Source: a virus. Taken from it: a stretch of DNA of 64,000 nt. The notes below the pieces were generated by a model. The model did no database searches. It saw only the letters and a list, made by a program, of their open reading frames with translations, and had not been told where the DNA came from. The translations under genes were made by a program, and so were the position numbers. The stretch lies in IMG/VR virus record IMGVR_UViG_3300042988_000341, positions 1 through 64,000 of that record; one strand, written 5' to 3'. This document shows, in pieces, positions 46,117 to 54,325 of this stretch (position 1 is its first letter; each line of letters opens with the position of its first letter).

Positions 46117-47378
46117 TTGACATTAATAAACTTTGTGTGCAGCCATGGATGCACCTAGCCAGCTTTAATAATGGCCAGGTGCCTCTATGTTGCGTTGCTC
46201 AACCAGAGCAAGGTATTAATTTAAATACCCAAACGCCGATCCAAATATGGAATAGCCAACAGTTTAAAACTGCTAGATTGCAGTTCTTAGCCGGTGAACA
46301 ACCACCACAATGTAGTGCTTGTTGGCGCGAAGAGGCGGCTGGAGTTAAAAGTCACCGCCAGATTGAGAATACAATGTGGTCGCGAATCCTGGGTCCAGAG
46401 TATCTACAAGAGTTAATTGCTAGTACTGGCGAAGATGGCACTCTTGATAGAAACCCAATTACCTTAGATTTGCGTATAGGTAATACCTGTAATCTACAGT
46501 GCGTTATGTGTAGGCCGCATGATAGTAGCAGATGGCTAGCTGATAGTCGGAAACTAGCCCAATCATTGACTAGTCCTGGTGCTCGTGGTGATTGGGAATA
46601 TAAGGCTACCAGTATCAAGTCAACTGATTGCTTTGACTGGTTCTCTAGACTAGAAACTCAGAATGCCCTGGGCGAATTCATGGGAGATATTCAGAGAATT
46701 GTCTTTGGCGGCGGCGAGCCACTAATGCTTAAAGAACACTTAGAGTTTATTACTAGACTGGTAGAGTCAGGTCACGCTGGGAACATTACCCTGGGCTATC
46801 ATACTAATGGCACTCAATTAACTGAACGATTCATTGAGTTATGGAGTCACTTTAAAGCAGTAGAGTTAATGATTAGTGTGGACGACTGGGGACAACGTAA
46901 CGACTACGTAAGATACCCTAGCAGTTGGTCAACTTTGCTAGCTAACCTAGACAGACTAGATAATACTGCTGACAATATTAAGGTTAATATCTTGGCTACA
47001 GTACATGCTATGAATATCTACAATCTACCTGAGTTCGCCCAGCAGGTCTTAGACCGAGGATGGTCCAAGATAGGTAGCAGAAATCACGGTCTGTTCTTTG
47101 TGGGCACCACCCACTGGCCTCAATATATGAGTACTCAAGTACTACCTGCCACAATTAAAGATCAGGTAGCTAGTCATTGGGCTAAATTTCCTGCTATAAT
47201 GGAGCATCCTCAGTGGCGGAACAGAATTCACCAACAACTAGAGTTCATGCTGAGTAGAGATGAGTCTAGTAGATTCCCGGACCTCGTTGATTATATCGAC
47301 CGTCTCGATGACATTAGGCCCATCAAGTTCAAGGATCTATACAGTGAATACTATCAACTCCTTCGAGGCACACAATGA
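46113..47378 (+). CDS. Radical SAM protein 3 with N-terminal Cys-rich region
   Basis: 421 residues. CNLQCVMC gives Cys 126, 130 and 133, and FGGGEPLML is the SAM-binding segment. The N-terminus (CVQPWMHLASF, PLCCVAQ, CSACWREEAAG) parallels protein 2. LDLRIGNTCNL in this protein and LDLRLGNLCNL in protein 2 show that the two are close paralogs. SVDDWGQRNDYVRYP (near 265) corresponds to SMDGIGIVNDYIRAP in protein 2, within the barrel. The start and stop overlap the neighbours by four bases. Substrate unknown. Confidence 0.87.
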   Translation: MIDINKLCVQPWMHLASFNNGQVPLCCVAQPEQGINLNTQTPIQIWNSQQFKTARLQFLAGEQPPQCSACWREEAAGVKSHRQIENTMWSRILGPEYLQELIASTGEDGTLDRNPITLDLRIGNTCNLQCVMCRPHDSSRWLADSRKLAQSLTSPGARGDWEYKATSIKSTDCFDWFSRLETQNALGEFMGDIQRIVFGGGEPLMLKEHLEFITRLVESGHAGNITLGYHTNGTQLTERFIELWSHFKAVELMISVDDWGQRNDYVRYPSSWSTLLANLDRLDNTADNIKVNILATVHAMNIYNLPEFAQQVLDRGWSKIGSRNHGLFFVGTTHWPQYMSTQVLPATIKDQVASHWAKFPAIMEHPQWRNRIHQQLEFMLSRDESSRFPDLVDYIDRLDDIRPIKFKDLYSEYYQLLRGTQ

Positions 47379-48388
47379 AACACGAAATCGGCGAAAGTGA
47401 TATCATATTCATGAGTAAGACGGAGATATCTAAGCACACTGCTGAGTATCTACACTCCAATGGTCCTAACTCATGGAAGGACTGGTGGTGCAGCGCTGGA
47501 TTAAGGTCCCTGTACATCAGTCATGATGGGTTAATCTATAGAGGCACGTGTCAGGTAGACGGCGTGATTGGTAGTATCTATAACACCGGTAGTCCTAGAG
47601 CAGTAGAACTAAGTCAATGGGTTAAATGTACCGCGGATACATGTATGTGTGCTCCCGATATGAGAGCTCCTAAAGTAGTTAATATTGAAAATAGCAACAT
47701 TGTTGGCATGACCCATCAATATTTGCCTAAGGCGTACTGGGTTAATAACGCAGAAGTGGATCTGGTCAATGACCCATATGTTACATATAGCCAGGCCCAT
47801 GAGGAGTTTAAACTAGTCATATGGGAACTAGGTCGACGCTGTAACTATGATTGTTGGTATTGTGGTCCAGATGCCCATAATACATACGAGAGTCAAAAGA
47901 CCCTAGGTTCACTATTAGCGGCGGTCCGCCAACTACAGATTATATGGCTTAATAGTCAACCAGCCAAGTTTGTATTCGCTGGTGGCGAATCAACATTCAA
48001 CCCAGACTTCATGGAGTTTGCTAATCATCTACACAAGGACGGTCACAGAATTCATACAACTACCAATGGCAGTCATACCACCGCGTACTACACTGAACTA
48101 GCTAGGATATCTGATATCTCATTTAGCGCTCACCTCAGTTATCTTGAGACTCCAAACATCGCAAAGAAGTTTATAGCAAACGTAGCAGCAGCAACCATCA
48201 ACGCGGGATTAAACTATATCGAGGTCAGAATCATGCTCCAACCAGGTAAATTACTCCAGGCCCAGGAGCTCCATACTCGCTTAATAGAAGTTACTCCACG
48301 TGTTACAGTCGATCTCCTACATAACGAAACTAAGACTACCATTGAATATACCGCCCAAGAAGTCCAATGGGCTACCAGTCATCAATAA
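47375..48388 (+). CDS. Radical SAM protein 4, divergent
   Basis: 337 residues, the shortest of the four. The cluster motif CNYDCWYC gives Cys 156, 160 and 163. FAGGESTFN carries GGES in place of the GGEP of the other three. N-terminal Cys residues (a single Cys followed by TADTCMCAPD, near 87-94) suggest an additional iron-sulfur or zinc site with different spacing. The C-terminal part is shorter, so the barrel may be less complete. Two bases separate its stop from the 34-residue peptide gene, a likely partner or substrate candidate by position only. Confidence 0.85.
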   Translation: MKHEIGESDIIFMSKTEISKHTAEYLHSNGPNSWKDWWCSAGLRSLYISHDGLIYRGTCQVDGVIGSIYNTGSPRAVELSQWVKCTADTCMCAPDMRAPKVVNIENSNIVGMTHQYLPKAYWVNNAEVDLVNDPYVTYSQAHEEFKLVIWELGRRCNYDCWYCGPDAHNTYESQKTLGSLLAAVRQLQIIWLNSQPAKFVFAGGESTFNPDFMEFANHLHKDGHRIHTTTNGSHTTAYYTELARISDISFSAHLSYLETPNIAKKFIANVAAATINAGLNYIEVRIMLQPGKLLQAQELHTRLIEVTPRVTVDLLHNETKTTIEYTAQEVQWATSHQ

Positions 48389-48390
48389 CT

Positions 48391-48495
48391 ATGCTTAAAA
48401 CACTAGCTAATCTCCTGTACTATGGCCCACTACTATGGTACAAACAACGCAAGAAACTCAAAGAGCTCCGTCGTCAAGACCCATTTACCTATTAA
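48391..48495 (+). CDS. 34-residue peptide gene between radical SAM 4 and the sulfotransferase-like gene
   Basis: ATG at 48391 to TAA at 48493-48495, fitting the gap exactly with two bases on each side. The peptide has a hydrophobic aromatic first half (MLKTLANLLYYGPLLWY) and a strongly basic second half (KQRKKLKELRRQDPFTY), with no Cys. It could be an amphipathic or membrane-associated small protein, or a substrate (precursor peptide) of the radical SAM enzymes; neither is proven. The exact spacing and the coupled layout argue that it is translated. No separate ribosome binding site is visible. Confidence 0.6.
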   Translation: MLKTLANLLYYGPLLWYKQRKKLKELRRQDPFTY

Positions 48496-48497
48496 CT

Positions 48498-49259
48498 ATG
48501 AATACAATCATTATTAACGCCCATACCAGAACAGGCAGCGAACTTCTACTAGCTATTCTTCGTAGTCGAGGGTACTATACACTAGGTGAAATTGTTACTA
48601 ACTCGGTGCCACAATCATTCATCACTAATCACAGGCGGGACCCCAACTTCGAACACGAATACTTTGAACAGTTTAATCGTGGACTAAGATATCTACTTAA
48701 CGATACTAATGCGCCTAATAAGGTAGTTAAAGTAATGATCAACCATCGCCATGCTATTAGGCCATATATCTACCAATATGCTACCAGTCAAATACTACTA
48801 CATCGTCAGGATATGTTTGCTAGTCAGATTAGTCATGGAGTAGCTATGGCCAGTGGCCAATGGATTAAATGGGGCTCAAATCAACCATTGGAGTGGAAGT
48901 CATTGGCTACTCCATTCACTGGCACGTTAGATGCCCAGAACTTCGAGCAACGTCTCCAGTGGAGAATCTCGGACTATGAAGAATTACTTGAATCGACACC
49001 ACCGTATACCAGAGTAGTTATGTACGATGAACTAGTAGAATATGCCCGGGCTAAGCCCCACTCTCTATATACTATACCAACTGATCCACCAGTGATTAGT
49101 AATATCGAGGAGCTCCAGGACATATATTACAGGTATCTGCCTAGAGTCGAGGCTATTAATGGACGAATCACAGCAATCAAAACCTCTGCATGCAATAGTT
49201 TAGATAGTACAGATAGTACAGATACCACGTTCGCCCAATACTTAGATAGCCTATGTTAA
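48498..49259 (+). CDS. Sulfotransferase-like protein
   Basis: 253 residues from ATG 48498. The earlier in-frame ATG at 48435 lies inside the 34-residue gene and is rejected. IIINAHTRTGSELLLAILRSRG matches the 5'-phosphosulfate loop region of PAPS sulfotransferases (Stf0-like 'RSGSTLL'). NKVVKVMINHRHAIRPYIY followed by ILLHRQDMFASQISH resembles the 'xLxRxDxxxQAxS' 3'-phosphate-binding region. If active it would move sulfate to a hydroxyl of a glycan or protein. The Ser/Asp/Thr-rich tail (NSLDSTDSTDTTFAQ) comes from a TAGATAGTACAGATAGTACAG repeat. It overlaps the next gene by seven bases. Confidence 0.6.
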   Translation: MNTIIINAHTRTGSELLLAILRSRGYYTLGEIVTNSVPQSFITNHRRDPNFEHEYFEQFNRGLRYLLNDTNAPNKVVKVMINHRHAIRPYIYQYATSQILLHRQDMFASQISHGVAMASGQWIKWGSNQPLEWKSLATPFTGTLDAQNFEQRLQWRISDYEELLESTPPYTRVVMYDELVEYARAKPHSLYTIPTDPPVISNIEELQDIYYRYLPRVEAINGRITAIKTSACNSLDSTDSTDTTFAQYLDSLC

Positions 49260-50011
49260 CCACCAGATACCATCAAACAGACTCCGAGGAGCTGCTGGCC
49301 TACAATATGGAGCATCAGCCCGCTAGCTGGCGCTGGCATAAGGAGACGTTTGACTATACCTTTAACAGTCGTGGGTGGAGAATGAATAAGGAGATCGAGG
49401 ACGTTGATTATTCTAACTATCTCCTGTTCCTAGGGTGTAGCTATACTGTGGGCATTGGGCTGCCAGTAGAAGAAACATTCCCCGCAATTATTGCCCAGCA
49501 GACTGGCAGGGACTATATTAATGCTGCCCAAGGTGGCACCAGTACCTATTACTCATGGCATACATGTATTGACCTTATCGCCACCCTGCCAGGGGCACCT
49601 GGTGCCATTGTTATTAACTGGCCAGCTCTCCACCGCAATATGTATTGGCAGGCTAACGGTCAGCCTGTCCATTGTAGTCCACGTTTGATGAATAATGTGC
49701 CCGCCGAGTTTAAAACAGGGTTCACTAGTCACTGGATGAATGAGACTGACCTGGTCAATAAATTTAATAAGGCCAGGCTGAGTCTCCAGCTGTTATGCGC
49801 GGCCAAGAATATTCCACTATGGGATTTCACTCAATTTGATACTCCTGTACAGCAGCAGACTGGTGTGCCGCTGATCATGGCCGATACTGGCAGTAGTGAC
49901 TCTAATGGTCGGTGGGCCAGAGATATTCAGCGTGGTAGTCAGTGGACCGCGCATCTTGGTCCCGACCATCACCAGTACGTGGCCAATCGATTCCTCGCGA
50001 ACTTTTCATAA
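49253..50011 (+). CDS. SGNH/GDSL-type hydrolase
   Basis: 252 residues. Block I is FLGCSYTVGIGLPVEETFP (near 58-77), with Ser in a GCS variant of GDS. NAAQGGTSTYYS (near 94) fits block II, with its conserved Gly. Near the end DHHQYVANRF supplies the Asp-x-His pair of block V. Esterases of this type remove or transfer acyl groups, often on sugars, which fits the neighbouring transferases. It is the last gene of the coupled run. A 128-base intergenic stretch with a late-promoter octamer follows. Confidence 0.65.
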   Translation: MLTTRYHQTDSEELLAYNMEHQPASWRWHKETFDYTFNSRGWRMNKEIEDVDYSNYLLFLGCSYTVGIGLPVEETFPAIIAQQTGRDYINAAQGGTSTYYSWHTCIDLIATLPGAPGAIVINWPALHRNMYWQANGQPVHCSPRLMNNVPAEFKTGFTSHWMNETDLVNKFNKARLSLQLLCAAKNIPLWDFTQFDTPVQQQTGVPLIMADTGSSDSNGRWARDIQRGSQWTAHLGPDHHQYVANRFLANFS

Positions 50012-50113
50012 CTTTATTTTTCTACTTACTCGTCCCAACTGCGTTGCAAATACTTTTTAGTGGTGGACGGCTAAAATAGCTAATAATCGCCTAATTAACG
50101 GTATTTTTCACTG

Positions 50114-50121
50114 AATAAATA
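50114..50121 (+). promoter_or_regulatory. Late promoter of the carbamoyltransferase gene
   Basis: AATAAATA lies 18 bases before the ATG at 50140, in an AT-rich 128-base gap (50012-50139) in which I see no gene and no GC-rich terminator hairpin. Confidence 0.5.
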
Positions 50122-50139
50122 TAAAGAACTTTATCTACT

Positions 50140-51603
50140 ATGAACTACATTGGAATATCTTGTGGCTACCATGATGCTGCTATTACCGTTATTGACGGTA
50201 CTGGTAATATAGTGTATGCTGGTCATGCTGAGCGGTATGGTGGTGGTAAACATACTCCACACTTGAATAGTGGCATTATTAATGCTGCTATGGCTAGTAT
50301 CAATACTAGTACTGATAGTTATAGTCTACATTATTATGAGCGTCCACTAGTTAAATGGTTACGCAGATGGTGGGCTGGTGAGAGGCCATCGTGGAGGAGT
50401 ATAGATATAGGTAGTATTATTGGTACGCAGAATATGGCTCTACTTGGTTATGATAGTAGGAAGATTAATACTTATAATCATCATCTTAGTCATGCGGCTG
50501 CTGGCTTCCAAACTAGTCCATATATGGATGCTACTGTGGTTATTATTGATGCTATTGGTGAGTTTGAATGTGTTACTATATGGAAGGCAGGGTGGGATGA
50601 TGGTAGGGCAAAATATACGAGATTGTATACTAGATATTATCCGAATTCGATCGGACTCTTTTATACTGGAATTACTAGAAGGTGTGGCCTACGCCCATTA
50701 GACGAGGAGTATATCTTAATGGGTATGGCTGCCTATGGTGTTCCTAGATATGTTGAGGAGATGAGGCGGTTATTAGATATGAATTTACATCGTGGTTGTG
50801 ATTGGTTCTTGCCTGATGCTGATATCTATGACTTGGCTGCTAGTGCACAGGTGCTGGTGGAGGAGCTAATAGTGGAGGTGGTGGAGATTGCTAAAAAAAT
50901 TGGAGCTAGCTCCAATTTAGTATACGGTGGTGGTCTAGCATTAAACTGTAGGGCGAATAGATTGCTGGGTGATTATTATTCTAATGTATGGATTATGCCT
51001 AATCCTGGTGATGCTGGTAGTAGTTTAGGCGCGGCCGCTCTAGGTTATGGTGGCCGAATTAAGTTTAATAATTGCTATTTGGGCACTAATATTAGTGGAC
51101 AGTATCCGGTTACGGAGTTGTTGGAGGAGTTATTATCTACTGGTATAGTTGGAGTAGCATCAGGTAGGGCGGAGTTTGGTCCACGAGCCTTGGGTAATAG
51201 AAGTTTATTAGCTGACCCTAGAGGTAAGGATATTCGAACTAGGGTGAATAATATTAAACAACGCCAGCAATTTAGACCATTTGCTCCTGTTATCTTAGAG
51301 GAGCATGCCGATATGTACTTTGATCTGGTACCGGGTGTTAATAGTCAATATATGCAGGTAGTGGCTAGATGTAGAGTGCCAGAATTATTCCCTGCTATTG
51401 TTCATTATGATGGTACCAGTAGAGTTCAAACAGTAGCGGCAGATGGTTCTGGCATCCGACTATTATTGGAGGCATGGTACGAGAGGACAGGTTGCCCTAT
51501 GTTATTAAATACCTCGCTGAATATTCGAGGTAGGCCTATGGTTAATACCCAGGAGGATGCTGCTCAGTTTGAGGCTGAATATGGTGTTCGGGTATTAAGT
51601 TAA
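50140..51603 (+). CDS. Carbamoyltransferase (NodU/TobZ/HypF family)
   Basis: 487 residues against about 560-580 for NodU/TobZ. The N-terminal Kae1-like domain starts YIGISCGYHDAAITVID and has YNHHLSHAAAGF (about 111-122), the metal-binding His motif. LVYGGGLALNCRANR (near 263) and NPGDAGSSLGAA form the nucleotide-binding region. The C-terminal domain carries GRAEFGPRALGNRSLLADPR. The family moves carbamoyl from carbamoyl-phosphate to a sugar or other hydroxyl via a carbamoyl-adenylate. Some phages use such enzymes to decorate DNA bases. Codon use leans to GGT/GCT/ATT, more AT-rich than the baseplate genes, which may mean separate acquisition. The stop overlaps the convergent gene by 4 bases. 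Confidence 0.88.
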   Translation: MNYIGISCGYHDAAITVIDGTGNIVYAGHAERYGGGKHTPHLNSGIINAAMASINTSTDSYSLHYYERPLVKWLRRWWAGERPSWRSIDIGSIIGTQNMALLGYDSRKINTYNHHLSHAAAGFQTSPYMDATVVIIDAIGEFECVTIWKAGWDDGRAKYTRLYTRYYPNSIGLFYTGITRRCGLRPLDEEYILMGMAAYGVPRYVEEMRRLLDMNLHRGCDWFLPDADIYDLAASAQVLVEELIVEVVEIAKKIGASSNLVYGGGLALNCRANRLLGDYYSNVWIMPNPGDAGSSLGAAALGYGGRIKFNNCYLGTNISGQYPVTELLEELLSTGIVGVASGRAEFGPRALGNRSLLADPRGKDIRTRVNNIKQRQQFRPFAPVILEEHADMYFDLVPGVNSQYMQVVARCRVPELFPAIVHYDGTSRVQTVAADGSGIRLLLEAWYERTGCPMLLNTSLNIRGRPMVNTQEDAAQFEAEYGVRVLS

Positions 51604-52172
51604 ACGCCGCATACTACTAGATGAATACGCTCCTCTAGCCCGCCATTATATACCCAGTGAACTTCCCTAGTATCTAATTCATACCAATGATTATCTAGTG
51701 GAAGATGATAACAGCTAGCGGTAGTAGGTAGTTCACTTCTGTCTAGGTTCATATCAGTGGTAGCATGTGCTACCTGTGCTCCTGGATTAGTTTTTAATAC
51801 TAGATGATATCTGACCTCGGCGTCCTTATGTACACTTAGGCCAGTTTTAGGTGGTAATCTCATAAATCTAATTCTACCTAGCCTAATATCAAGATGTTCT
51901 TGTAACTCCTCAATACAACGGCGAACTGTCCAGGTATTATCAATATTCCACTGGGTGAAGTCTACCTCGTGCGCTCTGTAACCACCAATACTTGATGAAT
52001 ATAAACTACCAGTGCCGTCTCTCCAGCAATCTATACTGGTTGGTTGAGAATTTAATGCTAGTTGATTCATGTCCTGCCATACATCAGCTAGTATTTTATT
52101 ATCTAATAGTTGCTGTAAATCAGCTAGTACAGCCTGGGCAGGCGCGGTTAAATTTAATTTTTTAAGAAACAT
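51600..52172 (-). CDS. 2-oxoglutarate/Fe(II) oxygenase, Asp/Asn beta-hydroxylase-like (copy 1)
   Basis: 190 residues. The iron triad is H115-x-D117 in SVHKDAEVRYHLVL and H172 in REVHWVYNGG. R182 in ERIHLVV probably binds 2-oxoglutarate. The layout matches small aspartyl/asparaginyl beta-hydroxylase-fold proteins. It would hydroxylate a side chain or small molecule. It is on the minus strand and converges on the carbamoyltransferase with a 4-base overlap. It abuts the methyltransferase-like gene upstream, so those two are probably one message. Its paralog at 54305 has the same C-terminus. Confidence 0.75.
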   Translation of the reverse strand: MFLKKLNLTAPAQAVLADLQQLLDNKILADVWQDMNQLALNSQPTSIDCWRDGTGSLYSSSIGGYRAHEVDFTQWNIDNTWTVRRCIEELQEHLDIRLGRIRFMRLPPKTGLSVHKDAEVRYHLVLKTNPGAQVAHATTDMNLDRSELPTTASCYHLPLDNHWYELDTREVHWVYNGGLEERIHLVVCGV

Positions 52173-52814
52173 TTATTTTCTCCAAATTGCCATGTATCTA
52201 GTATATTCAGCAGTAACGAATTCACCAGTATAATAGGGAGCTTCCACCCTATTCTGAACTAGGAAGTCGCTAATATCAGTGGAGCACCTAATATGCTCCT
52301 CGCACTCAAAGTAGTTGTTGCCCTGTACTACAATTAAGGTACCAGTTGGAATATTATCCAACCAGGTATCATAAGTTGCCTGTAGAACATGCTCAGTGGA
52401 AGTATTAATTACGATATCTGGTCTAATATCAGATTGGTATTGATAGGTAGCCATATCTGCGGTCACCGCCTTAAATCGCCAATCGTCCATCTCGTGAATT
52501 TTATTTACTTGATCTGCTATAGGCTCACACCAGGAATCTAAGTCAATACTGCGTATCTTCCTAACATTAATATCAGATTGAATTATCATATTAGCTAGAA
52601 TTCCTATCCACCCACCAAAGATATAGATATTTTGAGGAGCGCCCGCCATAACATACTCACTGAGATGATTAACCAACCAACCCTTAGATGCTAATTGACC
52701 CCACCATAAGGCATCTAATGCCCTAGTACGCTCCTGGTGACTGTCAATATTACGAATAGCATTCATCCATTGAGCTATCTCTAAATTACTGATCTTAAAC
52801 TCTGATTTATTCAT
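52173..52814 (-). CDS. SAM-dependent methyltransferase-like protein
   Basis: 213 residues. IYIFGGWIGILANMII (near 68-83) fits the Gly-rich SAM loop of class I methyltransferases, RSIDLDSWCEP (near 93) the acidic strand-2 end, and PDIVINTSTEHV (near 131) the strand-4 region. The C-terminal strand pair (FVTAEYTRYMAIWRK) is also typical. No substrate can be named. The product precedes the hydroxylase copy 1 on the same strand with no gap. The upstream TATAAATA is a perfect T4-type late octamer only five bases from the start codon. Confidence 0.55.
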   Translation of the reverse strand: MNKSEFKISNLEIAQWMNAIRNIDSHQERTRALDALWWGQLASKGWLVNHLSEYVMAGAPQNIYIFGGWIGILANMIIQSDINVRKIRSIDLDSWCEPIADQVNKIHEMDDWRFKAVTADMATYQYQSDIRPDIVINTSTEHVLQATYDTWLDNIPTGTLIVVQGNNYFECEEHIRCSTDISDFLVQNRVEAPYYTGEFVTAEYTRYMAIWRK

Positions 52815-52819
52815 GGAGG

Positions 52820-52838
52820 TATTTATATGGTGTAAATA
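52820..52838. promoter_or_regulatory. Divergent (bidirectional) late promoter
   Basis: Minus strand TATAAATA (52827-52820) faces the methyltransferase-like gene; plus strand TGTAAATA (52831-52838) faces the repeat protein at 52844. TATTTA and TAAATA are inverted copies. Both start codons lie within 6 bases of their octamers, so initiation at the usual spacing would be at or beside the ATG. Confidence 0.65.
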
Positions 52839-52843
52839 ACTCT

Positions 52844-54325
52844 ATGATAGAAGATGATGAAGACTACTGGGAAATTCCTGATAATATCGATAGGAGTTCG
52901 TTTGATTTTACTTGGCGTCCTGACCTCTATGAGCCTCCGTATATTCATCAATTCCCTATTAAATCTAATATAGATGGCGGTCCAAGATATATTGCTGCTG
53001 GCGCAACCGATATTAAATATCATACCGAGCCGATTGCTACTATTATTCCAGACTGGAGTAAATGGTGGATACCGGACACCATCGATCGGAATTCATTTGA
53101 TTTTACATGGGAGCCCGATATCTACGAGCCTCCATATATTCATCAATTCCCTACTAAATGGGCCAATGATGCTGGCCCTAGATACATAGCTACTGGCGCT
53201 ACTGATTTTAAATATCACGATGAACCAGTAGCTGATATTAATATTGACTGGAGTAAATGGTGGATACCGGACAATATTGATTGTAGTAATTTTGATTTTA
53301 CATGGGTGCCAGGAAAAACTGATAGGCCATACATATATCAATTCGGTACCCAACATCAAAAGACAGGCGGACCTAGATATATTCAACCAGGTAGCAGAAG
53401 ATTTAAATATGAATCGTCTCAACACGCAATTAAATTACCAGATACTGATAATTGGGTAGTACATCCTGATCTAGAAGTTATTGACTTTGATTGGAGCTGG
53501 CACCCAGACAGTACTGACAGCATTTATAACTATGTTTTTGGCACAAGAGATATACCTCCACAGGAAATAAATTTAATTACCTACAAGATGGCTACCGGAG
53601 CACCTAGTAAATATTCAGATATTATGGCCAACGCTAGATGGCAGGATCTAGATATTATATTCGTTAGTAATGGTGAGGTCGGCGAACAGCAACGATATGA
53701 TAGATTGTGCGAGGTGGCTGGCAGAGAAGTTAAATGGGTACGAGGCGTTAATGGCAGAGAGAATGCCCTTAGCGCGGCAGCCCAATTATCCACTACCCAA
53801 TGGTTTATCTTATTCCCTGGTAAATTATGGGCAGATGCGGCGTTTGATTTTAATTTCCAACCCAATCGAACATATGAGCCTAAGCATTATATTTTTTATG
53901 CCAAGAACCCATTAAATGGATTGGAATATGGGCATCAGGCAGCAGTATGTTATAATCGACAATTAGTATTAGAGACTATCAACTACGGCCTCGACTTTAC
54001 CATGAGTAAATTACACGATATTGTGCCAGTATTAAGTGGAGTAGCCCAATATAACAGTAGTGTTATTATGACCTGGCGCACGGCATTCCGTGAGGTGATT
54101 AAATTACTACATGCTGGTGATGCTGAGAGCGCCGCCAGATTAGAAGTTTGGCGAACAGTGGCAGACGGAGAGAATGCTGAGTGGAGTATAGCAGGCGCTA
54201 ATGATGCGTTGGATTATTATACGGAAGTATCGGGTGATATATCAAAACTCATGGACACATTTAGTTGGCAGTGGTTGGAAGAATATTTTAACAGCAAATA
54301 TTCATTAACAACCGCAGACCACTAG
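52844..54325 (+). CDS. Four-repeat protein fused to a degenerate glycosyltransferase-like domain
   Basis: 493 residues. Residues 5-248 hold four units of 65 residues built on 'WxIPDxID...FDFTWxPD...PPYIHQF...GGPRYIAxGATDxKYH'. The last unit is the most divergent (FDWSWHPD). Residues about 250-493 start with LDIIFVSNGE and WVRGVNGRENALSAA and continue to YAKNPLNGLEYGHQAAV. They align by eye with the GT-like protein at 42286, but PGKLW replaces that protein's DGD, so catalysis is doubtful. The repeats look like a binding or targeting module (Trp, Tyr and Pro rich). It converges with hydroxylase copy 2, overlapping by 21 bases. A late octamer lies just before the ATG. Confidence 0.7.
   Translation: MIEDDEDYWEIPDNIDRSSFDFTWRPDLYEPPYIHQFPIKSNIDGGPRYIAAGATDIKYHTEPIATIIPDWSKWWIPDTIDRNSFDFTWEPDIYEPPYIHQFPTKWANDAGPRYIATGATDFKYHDEPVADINIDWSKWWIPDNIDCSNFDFTWVPGKTDRPYIYQFGTQHQKTGGPRYIQPGSRRFKYESSQHAIKLPDTDNWVVHPDLEVIDFDWSWHPDSTDSIYNYVFGTRDIPPQEINLITYKMATGAPSKYSDIMANARWQDLDIIFVSNGEVGEQQRYDRLCEVAGREVKWVRGVNGRENALSAAAQLSTTQWFILFPGKLWADAAFDFNFQPNRTYEPKHYIFYAKNPLNGLEYGHQAAVCYNRQLVLETINYGLDFTMSKLHDIVPVLSGVAQYNSSVIMTWRTAFREVIKLLHAGDAESAARLEVWRTVADGENAEWSIAGANDALDYYTEVSGDISKLMDTFSWQWLEEYFNSKYSLTTADH
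52856..53587 (+). repeat. Four 195-bp coding repeats
   Basis: Period 195 bases (65 codons). For example, GACTGGAGTAAATGGTGGAT starts at 53051 and again at 53246. The first three units share IPD-xID, FDFTW and PRYI at fixed positions; the fourth keeps FDWSW at the same phase. DNA identity is highest between units 2 and 3. Confidence 0.85.

Noticed and set aside
48435-48497. Upstream ATG extending the sulfotransferase-like protein by 21 residues
   Set aside because: The extension lies inside the 34-residue gene in another frame, its residues are low-complexity, and the P-loop-like motif normally sits close to the N-terminus, as it does from ATG 48498.
50012-50139. Intrinsic terminator after the coupled 12-gene run
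   Set aside because: T-rich stretches are present, but I could find no GC-rich stem directly before them.
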